64,000 nucleotides of DNA, from NCBI GenBank assembly GCA_947501445.1, contig CANMVS010000013.1, positions 112,504-176,503 of the forward strand, read 5' to 3'. This stretch comes from an uncultured Rhizobiaceae group bacterium. GTDB taxonomy: Bacteria > Pseudomonadota > Alphaproteobacteria > Rhizobiales > Rhizobiaceae. Each line of letters begins with the position of its first letter. Within the stretch, counting starts at the first letter, position 1. The position numbers were made by a program, and so were the translations under genes. Below are positions 35,198 through 44,219 of this stretch, one piece after another. A model generated the notes under the pieces. The model was given only the letters and a program-made list of their open reading frames with translations. It was not told the origin of the DNA and did not search any database.

Positions 35198-35977
35198 ATG
35201 TCAGTATTGTATGAAACCATCACAGTGGGAAGGTCCGGCAGAATTGTAACCATTCAGCTGGACCGCCCGGAAGCCCTTAACGCCCTGAATGCAAAAATGC
35301 TGGAGGAGGTCCTGCAGGCCACGCTTGCCTTTGACAAAGACCCGCAGGTCGGCTGCTTCATCATTACCGGCAATGAACGGGCTTTTGCGGCAGGTGCCGA
35401 CATTGTCGAATTGCACAGCCAGAGCCATATCGACATGCATCAGGCTGACCTGTTCTCGGGCTGGGATCATTTTGCAGCACTGCGTACGCCCAAAATTGCC
35501 GCTGTTACAGGCTATGCATTGGGCGGTGGTTGCGAGTTGGCAATGATGTGCGATCTGATTTTCGCAGGGGTCAGTGCCAAATTCGGACAGCCGGAACTCA
35601 AAATAGGCACCATCCCCGGCATCGGAGGCTCGCAGCGTCTGACGCGGCTGATCGGCCGTGCCCGTGCGATGGACATGATCCTCACCGGGCGAATGATTGA
35701 TGCACAGGAGGCCCTGACGGCAGGTCTGGTTTCGCGTGTCGTCGCCGACGATCTGGTGTTGTGCGAGGCGGAGGCGGCAGCGGGCAAAATTGCGTCCTAT
35801 TCAAAACCCGCCGTGACACTGGCCCGCGAATGTATTGCCATGGCGGAGGAAACGGGTCTTGGTGCCGGATTGAAGTTCGAGCGCCAAGTCTATCATTCCA
35901 CTTTCGACACGCAGGACAAAAAGGAAGGCATGGGGGCATTTTTGGAAAAACGTTCACCGCACTTTACCGGGCGTTGA
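35198..35977 (+). CDS. Enoyl-CoA hydratase/isomerase family protein
   Basis: Crotonase-fold enzyme of 259 residues. Oxyanion-hole segments ERAFAAGADI (60-69) and GYALGGGCELAMMCD (105-119); both catalytic glutamates of true hydratases are present, E113 and E133 (FGQPELKIGTIPGIGG). It should hydrate a 2-enoyl-CoA; C-terminal FLEKRSPHF is also typical. The gene begins three bases after the oxidoreductase stop with no strong ribosome-binding site, pointing to coupling. Its presence with an adenylation protein suggests the acyl chemistry of the operon goes through a CoA ester, unless it is merely fatty-acid catabolism joined by chance. Confidence 0.92.
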   Translation: MSVLYETITVGRSGRIVTIQLDRPEALNALNAKMLEEVLQATLAFDKDPQVGCFIITGNERAFAAGADIVELHSQSHIDMHQADLFSGWDHFAALRTPKIAAVTGYALGGGCELAMMCDLIFAGVSAKFGQPELKIGTIPGIGGSQRLTRLIGRARAMDMILTGRMIDAQEALTAGLVSRVVADDLVLCEAEAAAGKIASYSKPAVTLARECIAMAEETGLGAGLKFERQVYHSTFDTQDKKEGMGAFLEKRSPHFTGR

Positions 35978-36095
35978 GCAAGCGACTATTATTTCCAATT
36001 TGGAATAAATCTTTGTCACCTTGGACAAATTGACATGCAATCGCCTGTTATGGGATGGAATGCGAAACACTTTTCGGACCCCAAGGAGCACTCAG

Positions 36096-38258
36096 ATGGC
36101 AATGGTCGAAAAATTTGGCCTCAGGATCGATCAGGATCTGCACGATTTCATCGTCGAAGAAGCAATTCCAGGGTCCGGTGTACAAGCGGATACAGTCCTT
36201 CAGGGTCTTGCGGATCTCATTCATGAATTCGGCCCTGAAAACAGGCAATTGCTTGCCAAACGCGAGTCCCTGCAAAGCCGGATAGACGCGTGGCACCGCG
36301 AACATGGCGCGCCAAATGATCTTGTTGTCTACAAGAAATTTCTTAGTGATATCGGTTATCTTTTGCCCGAAGGTGAGACATTCAGCATCTCCACCGATCG
36401 CGTCGACCCGGAAATCGCCACCATGGCCGGACCACAACTTGTCGTTCCGGTGATGAATGCGCGCTATGCGCTCAACGCGGCCAATGCACGCTGGGGTTCA
36501 TTGTATGACGCCCTTTACGGCACCGACGCAATTTCCGAAGAAAACGGCGCGGAAAAGGGAAGCGGGTACAATCCGGTACGCGGTGCCCGGGTTATTGCCT
36601 GGGGACGCGCATTCCTGAACAACTCGGCGCCGATCAGCGCCAATTGGGAAGACGTGAAATCCCTGTCCGCCGACAATGGCGAACTATCTGTCACACTGGC
36701 TGATGGCAGTCGCGCGGGCCTGAAAAACCCGGCACAATTTGCGGGTTTCAAGGGCACCAGTGACAAACCCACGTCTGTACTTTTGAAAAAGAACGGCATG
36801 CACCTGGAAATCGTCCTGGATGCAGAGAGCGCCGTCGGGCGTGACGATCTGGCGGGTATTGCAGACATCATACTGGAATCAGCTTTGACGACCATTGTCG
36901 ACTGTGAAGACAGTGTTGCCGCGGTCGACGCCGAAGACAAGATTGTCGTTTACCGCAACTGGCTGGGCCTGATGAAAGGGGACCTGAGTGAAGAAGTCGC
37001 CAAGGGACGCGATGCCTTTACCCGTCGATTGAACGAGGACCGCCACTACTTCAATCGCAGCGGCGACGATATTCACCTGCCCGGACGCGCCCTGATGCTG
37101 GTGCGCAATGTCGGACATCTGATGACCAATCCGGCAATCATTGACCGCGATGGCAATGAAGCACCTGAAGGCCTCATGGATGCGATGATCACAGCATTGA
37201 TTGCGCTGCATGACATCGGCGAAAACGGCAGACGCAAAAACTCGCGCGAAGGGTCAATGTATATTGTCAAACCCAAGATGCACGGGCCTGAGGAAGTTGA
37301 TTTTGCCTGCAGAACCTTTGCCCGCGTTGAAGATGTGCTGGGCATGCAGCGCTCAACCATGAAAATGGGGATCATGGATGAGGAGCGCCGCACGACCATC
37401 AATCTCAAGGAGTGCATTCGCACCGCAAAAGAACGCTGTGTGTTCATCAATACCGGTTTTCTGGATCGGACCGGGGATGAAATACACACATCCATGGAAG
37501 CCGGACCCATGATCCGCAAGGCTGACATGAAACAGGCGCCCTGGATTGCAGCCTATGAAGACTGGAATGTTGACATCGGGCTTGAGTGCGGGCTTTCCGG
37601 CCACGCACAAATCGGTAAGGGCATGTGGGCCATGCCGGATCTGATGGCGGCCATGCTTGAGCAGAAAATTGCCCATCCCAAGGCCGGTGCCAATACCGCC
37701 TGGGTTCCCTCGCCCACTGCGGCAACGCTGCATGCAACCCATTATCACACGATTAATGTTGGCGAAGTGCAGGCTAATTTGAAAAACCGCACGCGCGCCA
37801 AACTGGATGACATATTGTCCGTCCCGGTAACAGACCGTCCCAATTGGACACCGCAGGATATTCAGCTGGAACTGGATAATAATGCACAGGGCATATTGGG
37901 CTATGTCGTACGCTGGGTCGGCCAGGGAATTGGCTGCTCCAAAGTGCCCGATATCAACGATGTCGGCCTGATGGAAGACCGGGCAACCCTGCGTATTTCA
38001 GCGCAGCATATGGCAAACTGGTTGCACAATGACATCGTCAGCAAAGAACAGATTGTCGAAACGATGCAGCGCATGGCAGGTGTTGTTGATGCACAAAACG
38101 CTGGCGATCCGGCCTATCGGCCCATGGCTGGAAATTTTGACAATTCCATCGAATATCAGGCAGCACTTGAGCTGGTTCTGGCCGGGCGCGAACAGCCCAG
38201 CGGCTATACCGAACCAATTCTGCATCGCCGCCGTCAGGAACTGAAAGCCTCGCTATAG
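36096..38258 (+). CDS. glcB: Malate synthase G
   Basis: Glyoxylate-cycle enzyme condensing glyoxylate and acetyl-CoA to malate. 720 residues, exactly the size of malate synthase G monomers. Recognisable regions: [18 protein letters not shown], the acidic magnesium-site segment [34 protein letters not shown], and [21 protein letters not shown] with seven-base spacing fixes the ATG at 36096; the longer frame from 36021 is rejected. No isocitrate lyase or glycolate oxidase is nearby. The TAG stop (38256-38258) runs into repeat copy D. Confidence 0.97.
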   Translation: MAMVEKFGLRIDQDLHDFIVEEAIPGSGVQADTVLQGLADLIHEFGPENRQLLAKRESLQSRIDAWHREHGAPNDLVVYKKFLSDIGYLLPEGETFSISTDRVDPEIATMAGPQLVVPVMNARYALNAANARWGSLYDALYGTDAISEENGAEKGSGYNPVRGARVIAWGRAFLNNSAPISANWEDVKSLSADNGELSVTLADGSRAGLKNPAQFAGFKGTSDKPTSVLLKKNGMHLEIVLDAESAVGRDDLAGIADIILESALTTIVDCEDSVAAVDAEDKIVVYRNWLGLMKGDLSEEVAKGRDAFTRRLNEDRHYFNRSGDDIHLPGRALMLVRNVGHLMTNPAIIDRDGNEAPEGLMDAMITALIALHDIGENGRRKNSREGSMYIVKPKMHGPEEVDFACRTFARVEDVLGMQRSTMKMGIMDEERRTTINLKECIRTAKERCVFINTGFLDRTGDEIHTSMEAGPMIRKADMKQAPWIAAYEDWNVDIGLECGLSGHAQIGKGMWAMPDLMAAMLEQKIAHPKAGANTAWVPSPTAATLHATHYHTINVGEVQANLKNRTRAKLDDILSVPVTDRPNWTPQDIQLELDNNAQGILGYVVRWVGQGIGCSKVPDINDVGLMEDRATLRISAQHMANWLHNDIVSKEQIVETMQRMAGVVDAQNAGDPAYRPMAGNFDNSIEYQAALELVLAGREQPSGYTEPILHRRRQELKASL

Positions 38259-38356
38259 CAATTCAGGTTTTGCCGGGATCGGCAAAACCTGAATGCATCA
38301 ATAAAATCAAAGGCCGACACCGTTGTCCCGTTTCTAACAAAACGTGAAACGGTTTA
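38257..38356 (+). repeat. Dispersed hairpin repeat, copy D (full length, best hairpin)
   Basis: Forward copy starting in the glcB TAG stop. Hairpin 1 is a perfect 15-bp stem (38261-38275 with 38280-38294) closed by a GGAT loop. Hairpin 2 pairs CCGTTTC with GAAACGG across an 11-base loop. This copy can serve as the reference for the family. Confidence 0.92.
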
Positions 38357-38438
38357 GGGTCTGATCATCATCCAACCGGTCCTGCCATTCATGCTTCGGG
38401 GCCGGTTATTGTTTGGAACCTGTCTTGTTTAGCGCGCT

Positions 38439-39071
38439 CTAAATTTCGGCTATCAACTGATCGGTTGTTATCTGACGGCAATACCCTTTGATGGTTGCCA
38501 AAGACTGATCGTGTCTTTCCTGACTATAGGTCGCACAGGCGTCTGTGACCTGGGTTACAAGGTAGCCCAGATCACAGGCATCACGGATTGCGCTTTCGAC
38601 GCATTGATCCGTAATGAGTCCTGAGATAACCAATTGCCTGACACCCAGATTGCGCAAAAGGTAATCAATATGGGTTGAAATAAACACGGATGAAGATGAT
38701 TTTGGCAGAACAATCTCATCTTCCAGCGGTTCGATTTCGCTCAGGACTTTTCCGTCCCACGCACCCTTTGGAACATTAAAGCCGGTGATTTTATAATCGA
38801 GACTTCGGTCGCGGCCATCACGGGTCAGACTTTCAATTGTTGTGTATAGAACCTCGATCTTTGCATTCCTGCAGGCCGACTGGATTTTTTGCATATTCGG
38901 CAGGGTCTCGGCTTTAAATTTGTCAAAGAACCATCCGTATTTTTTTCTGAACGCCTTCTCATCGATATCCTTGAACTCACCGCCATTGCGATGCGCACAA
39001 AAATTTTGAACATCGATAAACAGCAGTGCGGACTGCGCAGGCTCCAGTGGCAGATTACGACTGAGGGACAT
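38439..39071 (-). CDS. Isochorismatase-family cysteine hydrolase
   Basis: A 210-residue alpha/beta hydrolase of the isochorismatase/nicotinamidase/ureidoacrylate-amidohydrolase family. The catalytic triad candidates are D in LLFIDVQNF, K in LPKSSSSVF and C in GLITDQCVESAIRDA, with the usual cis-peptide context before the cysteine. The sequence around these is closer to the N-carbamoyl hydrolases (RutB-like) than to true isochorismatase (inference by eye). ATG 39071 has GGAG eight bases upstream and lies inside the end of the amidohydrolase gene (17-base overlap), so the two are coupled. Divergent from the rpiR-Liv operon. TAG stop followed by AGCGCGC. Confidence 0.88.
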   Translation of the reverse strand: MSLSRNLPLEPAQSALLFIDVQNFCAHRNGGEFKDIDEKAFRKKYGWFFDKFKAETLPNMQKIQSACRNAKIEVLYTTIESLTRDGRDRSLDYKITGFNVPKGAWDGKVLSEIEPLEDEIVLPKSSSSVFISTHIDYLLRNLGVRQLVISGLITDQCVESAIRDACDLGYLVTQVTDACATYSQERHDQSLATIKGYCRQITTDQLIAEI

Positions 39072-39849
39072 CTGTTTGCTCCATAAATTTCAGGATTAAG
39101 TGGCTCAGGCGATTGGCCCAAAGGTTCAGACCATCGGCAGAGCGCAGGTGATCGTTGCGAATCTCAATCAGACAATGACGAATACCACGGCTTTCAGCAC
39201 AGATCGGAATGAACCAGTCGCCACTGTCTTCAATACAATAGGGTACGTTTTCGCCAACCACGAGTTCAGGCCAAAGGCTCCGGCACAGGGCAACCAGGCG
39301 CTGCCCCTGACTGCAGGGATGGCGAAACAGGAACCCGATGTCCCATGGTCTCGATTTGCCGTTCATCCGGGGTGTAAAACTGTGAATTGAAACGGCAATG
39401 GTGATGTTTTTATTGCGCATCTGTGTGTGACAAACCTGTGCATAAGGCTCGAAAATGGCGTTTTCACGAAGCAGGCGCTGGTGCTGTGACAGGTCCGCGT
39501 TGCCTGGAATAGCAATCCCATCGCTCACTTGTGGTATCGAGCCGGACGTTCCTGTTGGCCTGTTGCAGTCAATCACCAATCGGCTGTAGCGCTGTACAAT
39601 CAGGCGGCACTGCAGACGCTGCGCCAGCGCTCTGGACAATGCATCCGTGCCGATATCACAGGCAATATGCAGGCCGCGCTCATATTCTGACAACCCCAGG
39701 TTTTTCAGAGATTTCGGGATCAGCAGTCCGGCATGTTCACACACCAGCAACAATTCGGAATTTACATAACTGTTCACCAGATCGACAGGATTCGGATCAA
39801 CCCCTGGTGTTAAAAAATCGCTCGTAACTGCTGCTTCAGGCATCGTCAC
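39055..39849 (-). CDS. N-formylglutamate amidohydrolase family protein
   Basis: A 264-residue zinc amidohydrolase. Family segments: LLLVCEHAGLLIP (metal histidine), HIACDIGTDALSRALAQRL, YSRLVIDCNRPTG, and the late IRHCLIEIRNDHLR. In histidine degradation the family (HutG) releases formate from N-formylglutamate; no hut genes are nearby, and the present subfamily is the one common as a stand-alone gene in alphaproteobacteria. The GTG at 39849 has AGGA nine bases upstream; the ATG at 39843 is an alternative with poorer spacing. Overlaps the cysteine hydrolase gene downstream and is divergent from rpiR. Confidence 0.88.
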   Translation of the reverse strand: MTMPEAAVTSDFLTPGVDPNPVDLVNSYVNSELLLVCEHAGLLIPKSLKNLGLSEYERGLHIACDIGTDALSRALAQRLQCRLIVQRYSRLVIDCNRPTGTSGSIPQVSDGIAIPGNADLSQHQRLLRENAIFEPYAQVCHTQMRNKNITIAVSIHSFTPRMNGKSRPWDIGFLFRHPCSQGQRLVALCRSLWPELVVGENVPYCIEDSGDWFIPICAESRGIRHCLIEIRNDHLRSADGLNLWANRLSHLILKFMEQTDVPQS

Positions 39850-39921
39850 TTGTGCTTATTCCTGCCCTGGTTGTGATTGCGTGTTCTTGCGCACCATCTA
39901 AAAATTTTTCATCAAATTCAA

Positions 39922-39964
39922 GAAAATAAATCATTTGACAAAATATTTTCACTCGCCTTACTGT
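39922..39964 (+). promoter_or_regulatory. Candidate promoter and operator of the rpiR-Liv operon
   Basis: A perfect TTGACA (39935-39940) is followed after 18 bases by TACTGT (39959-39964), a weak -10. An inverted repeat, GAAAATA (39922-39928) and TATTTTC (39944-39950), brackets the -35. GAAA/TTTC-type arms are common for RpiR-family regulators, so autoregulation is likely. The same region could also control the divergent amidohydrolase gene. Confidence 0.45.
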
Positions 39965-39998
39965 GTAGGCACACATCGTCACCCGTGGGTTCGGCTCT

Positions 39999-40847
39999 AT
40001 GCAAATTCGGCAACGAATAGAAAATCTGGCAGATCAGTTTACGCCGGCCGAGCGCAAACTGGCATCGGTGCTGCTGGCGGATTACCCGTTTGCCGGGCTG
40101 GAGCCGATTGGTGAATTGTCCCAAAGATCGCATGTATCGGCACCGTCAATATCCCGATTTGTGAACAAATTGGGCTGCACCGGATTTCAGGAGTTTCAGC
40201 AGCGACTGGTTGGCGAGTTAAAAGAGGGCAGTCGGTCACCCATCCACCTGAGAGAAGACCATACCATTGACCGCGATACGTTGCTCACATCCTATTTTGA
40301 AAAAATTCACAAACTCAATGATGAGCTGACAGAACGGGTGACCGGCGTGCAGCTTGATCGGATTTGCGATATGCTGGGAGATCCAAAGCGCCGTATTTAC
40401 ATGATCGGCGGACGGATGACCGATAGTATTGCCGTGTTTTTTGTGCGCCATCTGCAACAGATCCGCAAGGGCGTGCTTCACATCCCTTCCGATCAGGAGT
40501 TGTGGCCACAATATCTGCTGCAGATGCGGCCGCTGGACGTGGTGCTGATCATTGATTTCAGGCGTTATCAGGCCAGTCTGGCGACTTTGGCACAGCGTGT
40601 GCGTGCCCAAAAGGCACAGACCATCGTCATAACGGACCAATGGATCAGCCCGGCAGCAAAGGGCGCAAGCGAACTCATTTCAGCCCCCATTGAATCGGGC
40701 ACCCTATGGGACAGTTACGTACCGGCTTTCGGATTGATTGAGGCTTTGCTTGTGCCACTGGCCGAACGCAACTGGGATCACACACGCATCAGAATTGAGG
40801 AATGGGATCGTCTGCGCGCCGAGCCGGATCCTGCAGAGGCGGAATGA
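39999..40847 (+). CDS. MurR/RpiR family transcriptional regulator
   Basis: A 282-residue regulator: N-terminal RpiR helix-turn-helix (residues about 1-77: FTPAERKLASVLLADYP, ELSQRSHVSAPSISRFVNKLGCTGFQEF) and a C-terminal SIS domain (residues about 120-250: IYMIGGRMTDSIAVFF, VVLIIDFRRYQASLATLA, TIVITDQWISPAA). SIS domains bind phosphosugars in classical members, but RpiR proteins next to amino-acid importers often sense other metabolites. First gene of the operon and coupled by ATGA to the glutamine-synthetase-like gene. A candidate operator lies directly upstream. Confidence 0.93.
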   Translation: MQIRQRIENLADQFTPAERKLASVLLADYPFAGLEPIGELSQRSHVSAPSISRFVNKLGCTGFQEFQQRLVGELKEGSRSPIHLREDHTIDRDTLLTSYFEKIHKLNDELTERVTGVQLDRICDMLGDPKRRIYMIGGRMTDSIAVFFVRHLQQIRKGVLHIPSDQELWPQYLLQMRPLDVVLIIDFRRYQASLATLAQRVRAQKAQTIVITDQWISPAAKGASELISAPIESGTLWDSYVPAFGLIEALLVPLAERNWDHTRIRIEEWDRLRAEPDPAEAE

Positions 40848-42163
40848 GCAGGATGACACCCGAAAACAGACTGGTTTTTGTGGGCACCAGTGACCTTGGT
40901 GGCATCGTGCGGGGTAAATCATTTCCACAATCGGAGTGGGAAGCTCGACTGACCAAGGGCGTGGGCTGGGTGCCGACAAATGCTCAAATCACCTGTTTTG
41001 ATACAATATCCGACAGTCCGTTCGGTTCACTTGGCGATCTCGCGCTCATTCCTGATCCGCAGGCACGCTTTACAATAGACACCATCGACAGACCGATGGA
41101 CTTCGCTATTGGAGACATATGCCATCTGGACGGCGAACCGTGGAACAACTGCACCCGCTCCCTGGCCCGCAAGGCAATCAGTGACTTTCACCAGACAACA
41201 GGAGCGATGCCACTGATCGCCTTTGAGCATGAATTTCAGATCAGGCAACAGACTGTGCGATCCGGTGATGCCTTTGGCTTGAAAGGTTTTCGCGACTCGC
41301 AGATCTGGGCAGAGCCACTGATCCAGGCTTTGAGACAAACGACCTGCGTACCCGATACTTTCATGAAGGAATATGGACCCGCACAATATGAGCTGACAAA
41401 CAAACCGGCCACGGGCATTACGGCAGCAGACAATGCGGTCATATTGCGTGTTCTGACCCATGACGTTTTGAGCCAATTTGGCGTGACTGCCAGCTTTTCG
41501 CCGATTCTTGACCCGGCTAGTGTTGGCAACGGTGTCCATATCCACCTCAGTTTCATTGATGAAAATACGGATCCGCTCACCTATGATCCACGCGACCCGC
41601 ATGGAATGAGCAGGCTGACGCGCCATTTCATCGGTGGCATCCTGAAACATCTTGATCAACTCGTTGCGATCCTTGCGCCTTCAGAAATCAGTTACTTGCG
41701 GCTGGTTCCGCATCGCTGGAGTGCAGCCTTCAACAATCTTGGCTATCGTGATCGGGAGGCCTGCGTCAGGATATGTCCGACCTCCGGTGACAATGAACAG
41801 AAAATTGCGCGCCAGTTCAATTTCGAGGTTCGGGCGATTGATGGGGCTGCAAGCCCCCATCTGGCGCTTGCAGCTTTGATGTTTGCAGGCACACAGGGCA
41901 TCAAAGACGAGACTGAACCGCCGCCGCCAACCCAGGAGGACCTGTCGCTACTCAATCCGCAGGCACTTGAGCAGAAGGGCTTCAAACGGCTACCCCAAAG
42001 CCTGGGTGAAGCCTTGGACCTTTTTGACAAATCCCAGGCAGCCCGCGGCTGGTTTGGTGCAGAATTTGTCGATCTGTATGTGGCCCATAAACGCGGTGAA
42101 ATGGAACAGCTGGACGGGCTCGATTGGGCTGAAAAATGCAAGCGTTACGGGGATGTTTATTGA
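40844..42163 (+). CDS. Glutamine synthetase family protein (gamma-glutamyl ligase type)
   Basis: A 439-residue ATP-dependent ligase of the glutamine synthetase fold. N-terminal beta-grasp with DLGGIVRGKSFP, then the catalytic barrel: EHEFQIR, KEYGPAQYEL, VGNGVHIHLSF (metal and glutamate site), PHRWSAAFNNLG and NFEVRAIDGAASPHL. It resembles GlnA-related enzymes that glutamylate amines (PuuA or gamma-glutamylmethylamide synthetase class) rather than housekeeping GlnA. ATG 40844 overlaps the rpiR stop; an ATG at 40853 is an alternative. It lies with a Liv importer and formamidase, which fits capture of ammonia or a methylated amine released from the imported substrate (inference). Confidence 0.85.
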   Translation: MSRMTPENRLVFVGTSDLGGIVRGKSFPQSEWEARLTKGVGWVPTNAQITCFDTISDSPFGSLGDLALIPDPQARFTIDTIDRPMDFAIGDICHLDGEPWNNCTRSLARKAISDFHQTTGAMPLIAFEHEFQIRQQTVRSGDAFGLKGFRDSQIWAEPLIQALRQTTCVPDTFMKEYGPAQYELTNKPATGITAADNAVILRVLTHDVLSQFGVTASFSPILDPASVGNGVHIHLSFIDENTDPLTYDPRDPHGMSRLTRHFIGGILKHLDQLVAILAPSEISYLRLVPHRWSAAFNNLGYRDREACVRICPTSGDNEQKIARQFNFEVRAIDGAASPHLALAALMFAGTQGIKDETEPPPPTQEDLSLLNPQALEQKGFKRLPQSLGEALDLFDKSQAARGWFGAEFVDLYVAHKRGEMEQLDGLDWAEKCKRYGDVY

Positions 42164-42164
42164 T

Positions 42165-42899
42165 ATGCTGGAGGTAAGGGGCGTTTCAAAAAACTTCGGT
42201 GGCGTCAAGGCAGTCAATAATGCCAGCTTCAGTGTCGAAGACCGGCAAATACACGGTCTGATCGGTCCAAACGGCGCGGGCAAGACCACGATGATCAACC
42301 TGATCTCGGGCTTGCTCTCGGTCAGCAATGGCGAAATCGAAGTGGATGGCCAGCCTATTCATACACTTGCCGCCGAAACCCGTGCGAAGATGGGTGTCGG
42401 GCGAACATTTCAGAACCTGCGCCTGTTCCACAACCTGTCGGTTCGTCGCAACATCGAGGTTGCGGAGATACAGGTCAAAAAACAGGTAAACATTGACGCG
42501 GGCCTGGTCGAAGATGCGATCGATCGATTTGGTCTTCGCGGTGCGCTTGATCAATCACCAGGCAGCCTGCCCTACGGGCAAATGCGACGCCTTGAAATCG
42601 TTCGGGCGCTGGCACTTCGCCCAAAGGTGCTGATGCTGGATGAACCGGCAGCCGGGATGAACCCCGAAGAAACCGATGCATTGTTCGAAAACCTGACCTG
42701 GCTTCGCCAGCGGCATCCCTGCTCGATTATTCTCATAGAACACGATTTGAAATTCATCATGTCGGCCTGCGACATGTTGACGGTCATGAACATGGGTAGC
42801 GTTTTAGCCTCTGGGCTACCCCGGGAAGTAACAAAAAACAAAGAGGTCATCGACGCCTATCTCGGGCAAAGTCAGCAAACTCCTCAGGAGGAAAATTGA
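42165..42899 (+). CDS. livG: Branched-chain amino acid-type ABC transporter ATP-binding protein LivG
   Basis: Cytosolic ATPase of 244 residues. Starts MLEVRGVSKNFGGVKAV as usual for LivG; Walker A GPNGAGKTT, signature SLPYGQMRRLEI (LivG-type variant of LSGGQ), Walker B VLMLDEPAAGMNPEE, switch region IILIEHDLKFIM. ATG 42165 is one base after the preceding stop; an in-frame ATG at 42153 is less likely. Overlaps the binding-protein start by one base (TGATG). Confidence 0.93.
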   Translation: MLEVRGVSKNFGGVKAVNNASFSVEDRQIHGLIGPNGAGKTTMINLISGLLSVSNGEIEVDGQPIHTLAAETRAKMGVGRTFQNLRLFHNLSVRRNIEVAEIQVKKQVNIDAGLVEDAIDRFGLRGALDQSPGSLPYGQMRRLEIVRALALRPKVLMLDEPAAGMNPEETDALFENLTWLRQRHPCSIILIEHDLKFIMSACDMLTVMNMGSVLASGLPREVTKNKEVIDAYLGQSQQTPQEEN

Positions 42900-44068
42900 T
42901 GAACAGACACCGTAAATTCCTAAAGCTTGGCCTGTCGGCGGCATGTCTATGCGCCATAACATCGACAGCAATCGCTGAAGACGTGATTAAAATCGGGTTG
43001 CCGGTCCCGCTGACCGGCGACTTTGCAGCCTATAATGAAGTCGACGGCGCCCGCTGCATGGCCGAAATGATCAACCGCGATGGTGGTGTAGATGGCAAAA
43101 AAATCGAACTGCTCATCCAGGATACCGGCTCTGATACGCAGACGGCGATTTCGCTGACTGAGAAATTTCTGGGGGAAGGTGTCGTTTCGCTCGGCACGAT
43201 CCCGTTTTCGGACACGATGATACCTGTCGCCCAGATCGCAGCAGCCAATGGGGTCTCGATTATCCAGTCACAGAGCACCCAGGTCGAGATGCACTCGGGC
43301 GTGGTGGATAATTTCATCACCAATGTGGCACCCGATCCCTATACAGCGGCAGCCGCTGCCAATTACGCACTGTCGCAAGGGGTGAAAAACGTTGCCATCT
43401 TCACTTCCGATGAGGGCGGTTCCTGGTCTGCACGCACACCACAATGGTTTGCTGAAGTGATTGAAGCCAATGGCGGCAAGTTGCAGACGACATTGAATTA
43501 CGCCTCCGGAACCACCGACTGGAGCCCACAGATCGCCGAGTTGAAGGCGCTCGATCCGGCGCCCGATGCCGTTTACATCTCATGGGCCATGCCGGATATC
43601 GGTATTTTGATCCGCCAGATGCGATCTGCCGGGTTGGATGCCTGGGTTGTAGGCTCCGATGGTTTCGATGATCCGTCACTGGATGCGCTGGCTGGCGATG
43701 ATCCAACCGTGCTGGACAAAGTGTTCTTTGGAACACTGGCACCTGCCGTTCCTGGCAGCCGGATCGAGAAGTTCCAGCAACAATGCGCTGAAATCGGCAT
43801 TGAGGTAAATGGTCTGTTTCCATCCCTTGGTGCTGACATGGTAAAAATCGTTGCCTATGGCGTTGAGGCTTCCGGTTCTTCAGATCCGGCTGCAATTCGC
43901 GACGCCATTCGCAGCGCTGACAGCATTCCCGTTATGTCGGTGGAGGATATCTCTTTCAAGGACACCAAAAGCTACGCGCTTCGTTCCATTCCGGTTATCG
44001 GATTTAAAGATGGCAAGCGGGTCGTTCTGAGCCAGGAAATTCCACAGAACGTTCCTTCATGGCCGTAA
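42899..44068 (+). CDS. Branched-chain amino acid-type ABC transporter substrate-binding protein
   Basis: Periplasmic binding protein of 389 residues (Peripla_BP_6, LivJ/K-like fold). Signal peptide 1-26 ends ...TSTAIA before EDVIKIGLPVPLTGDFA. Typical segments: DTGSDTQTAISLTEKFL, and a central VYISWAMPDIGILIRQMR. A strong AGGAGG seven bases before ATG 42899 suggests high expression. LivJ-like proteins outside true branched-chain systems bind amides, urea and other polar compounds; with formamidase in the operon an amide substrate is plausible. Followed by a 150-bp gap with a strong hairpin before livF. Confidence 0.9.
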   Translation: MNRHRKFLKLGLSAACLCAITSTAIAEDVIKIGLPVPLTGDFAAYNEVDGARCMAEMINRDGGVDGKKIELLIQDTGSDTQTAISLTEKFLGEGVVSLGTIPFSDTMIPVAQIAAANGVSIIQSQSTQVEMHSGVVDNFITNVAPDPYTAAAAANYALSQGVKNVAIFTSDEGGSWSARTPQWFAEVIEANGGKLQTTLNYASGTTDWSPQIAELKALDPAPDAVYISWAMPDIGILIRQMRSAGLDAWVVGSDGFDDPSLDALAGDDPTVLDKVFFGTLAPAVPGSRIEKFQQQCAEIGIEVNGLFPSLGADMVKIVAYGVEASGSSDPAAIRDAIRSADSIPVMSVEDISFKDTKSYALRSIPVIGFKDGKRVVLSQEIPQNVPSWP

Positions 44069-44125
44069 TGGGTTTCGCGTAAATGCGGTAATCCATCTGC
44101 CGGGAAATAACCGGCTCACAAAAAT

Positions 44126-44163
44126 TGGATCGCAATCCACCCGTTCATTGAGATTGCGATCCA
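44126..44163 (+). promoter_or_regulatory. 12-bp-stem hairpin between binding-protein gene and livF
   Basis: TGGATCGCAATC (44126-44137) pairs perfectly with GATTGCGATCCA (44152-44163) around a 14-base loop. No U-run follows, so it probably stabilises the 3' end of the binding-protein mRNA or attenuates read-through, raising binding-protein levels above the transporter. Confidence 0.65.
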
Positions 44164-44219
44164 GTCAATAGGCATCCCTTGCATCTGGCTATTGGCGGAG
44201 TGCGCACAAAAGGTTTCAA

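Noticed and set aside
38257..38356. Dispersed repeats as rho-independent terminators
   Set aside because: The stems are strong but no U-run follows either hairpin, and copy B lies inside an operon that must be read through.
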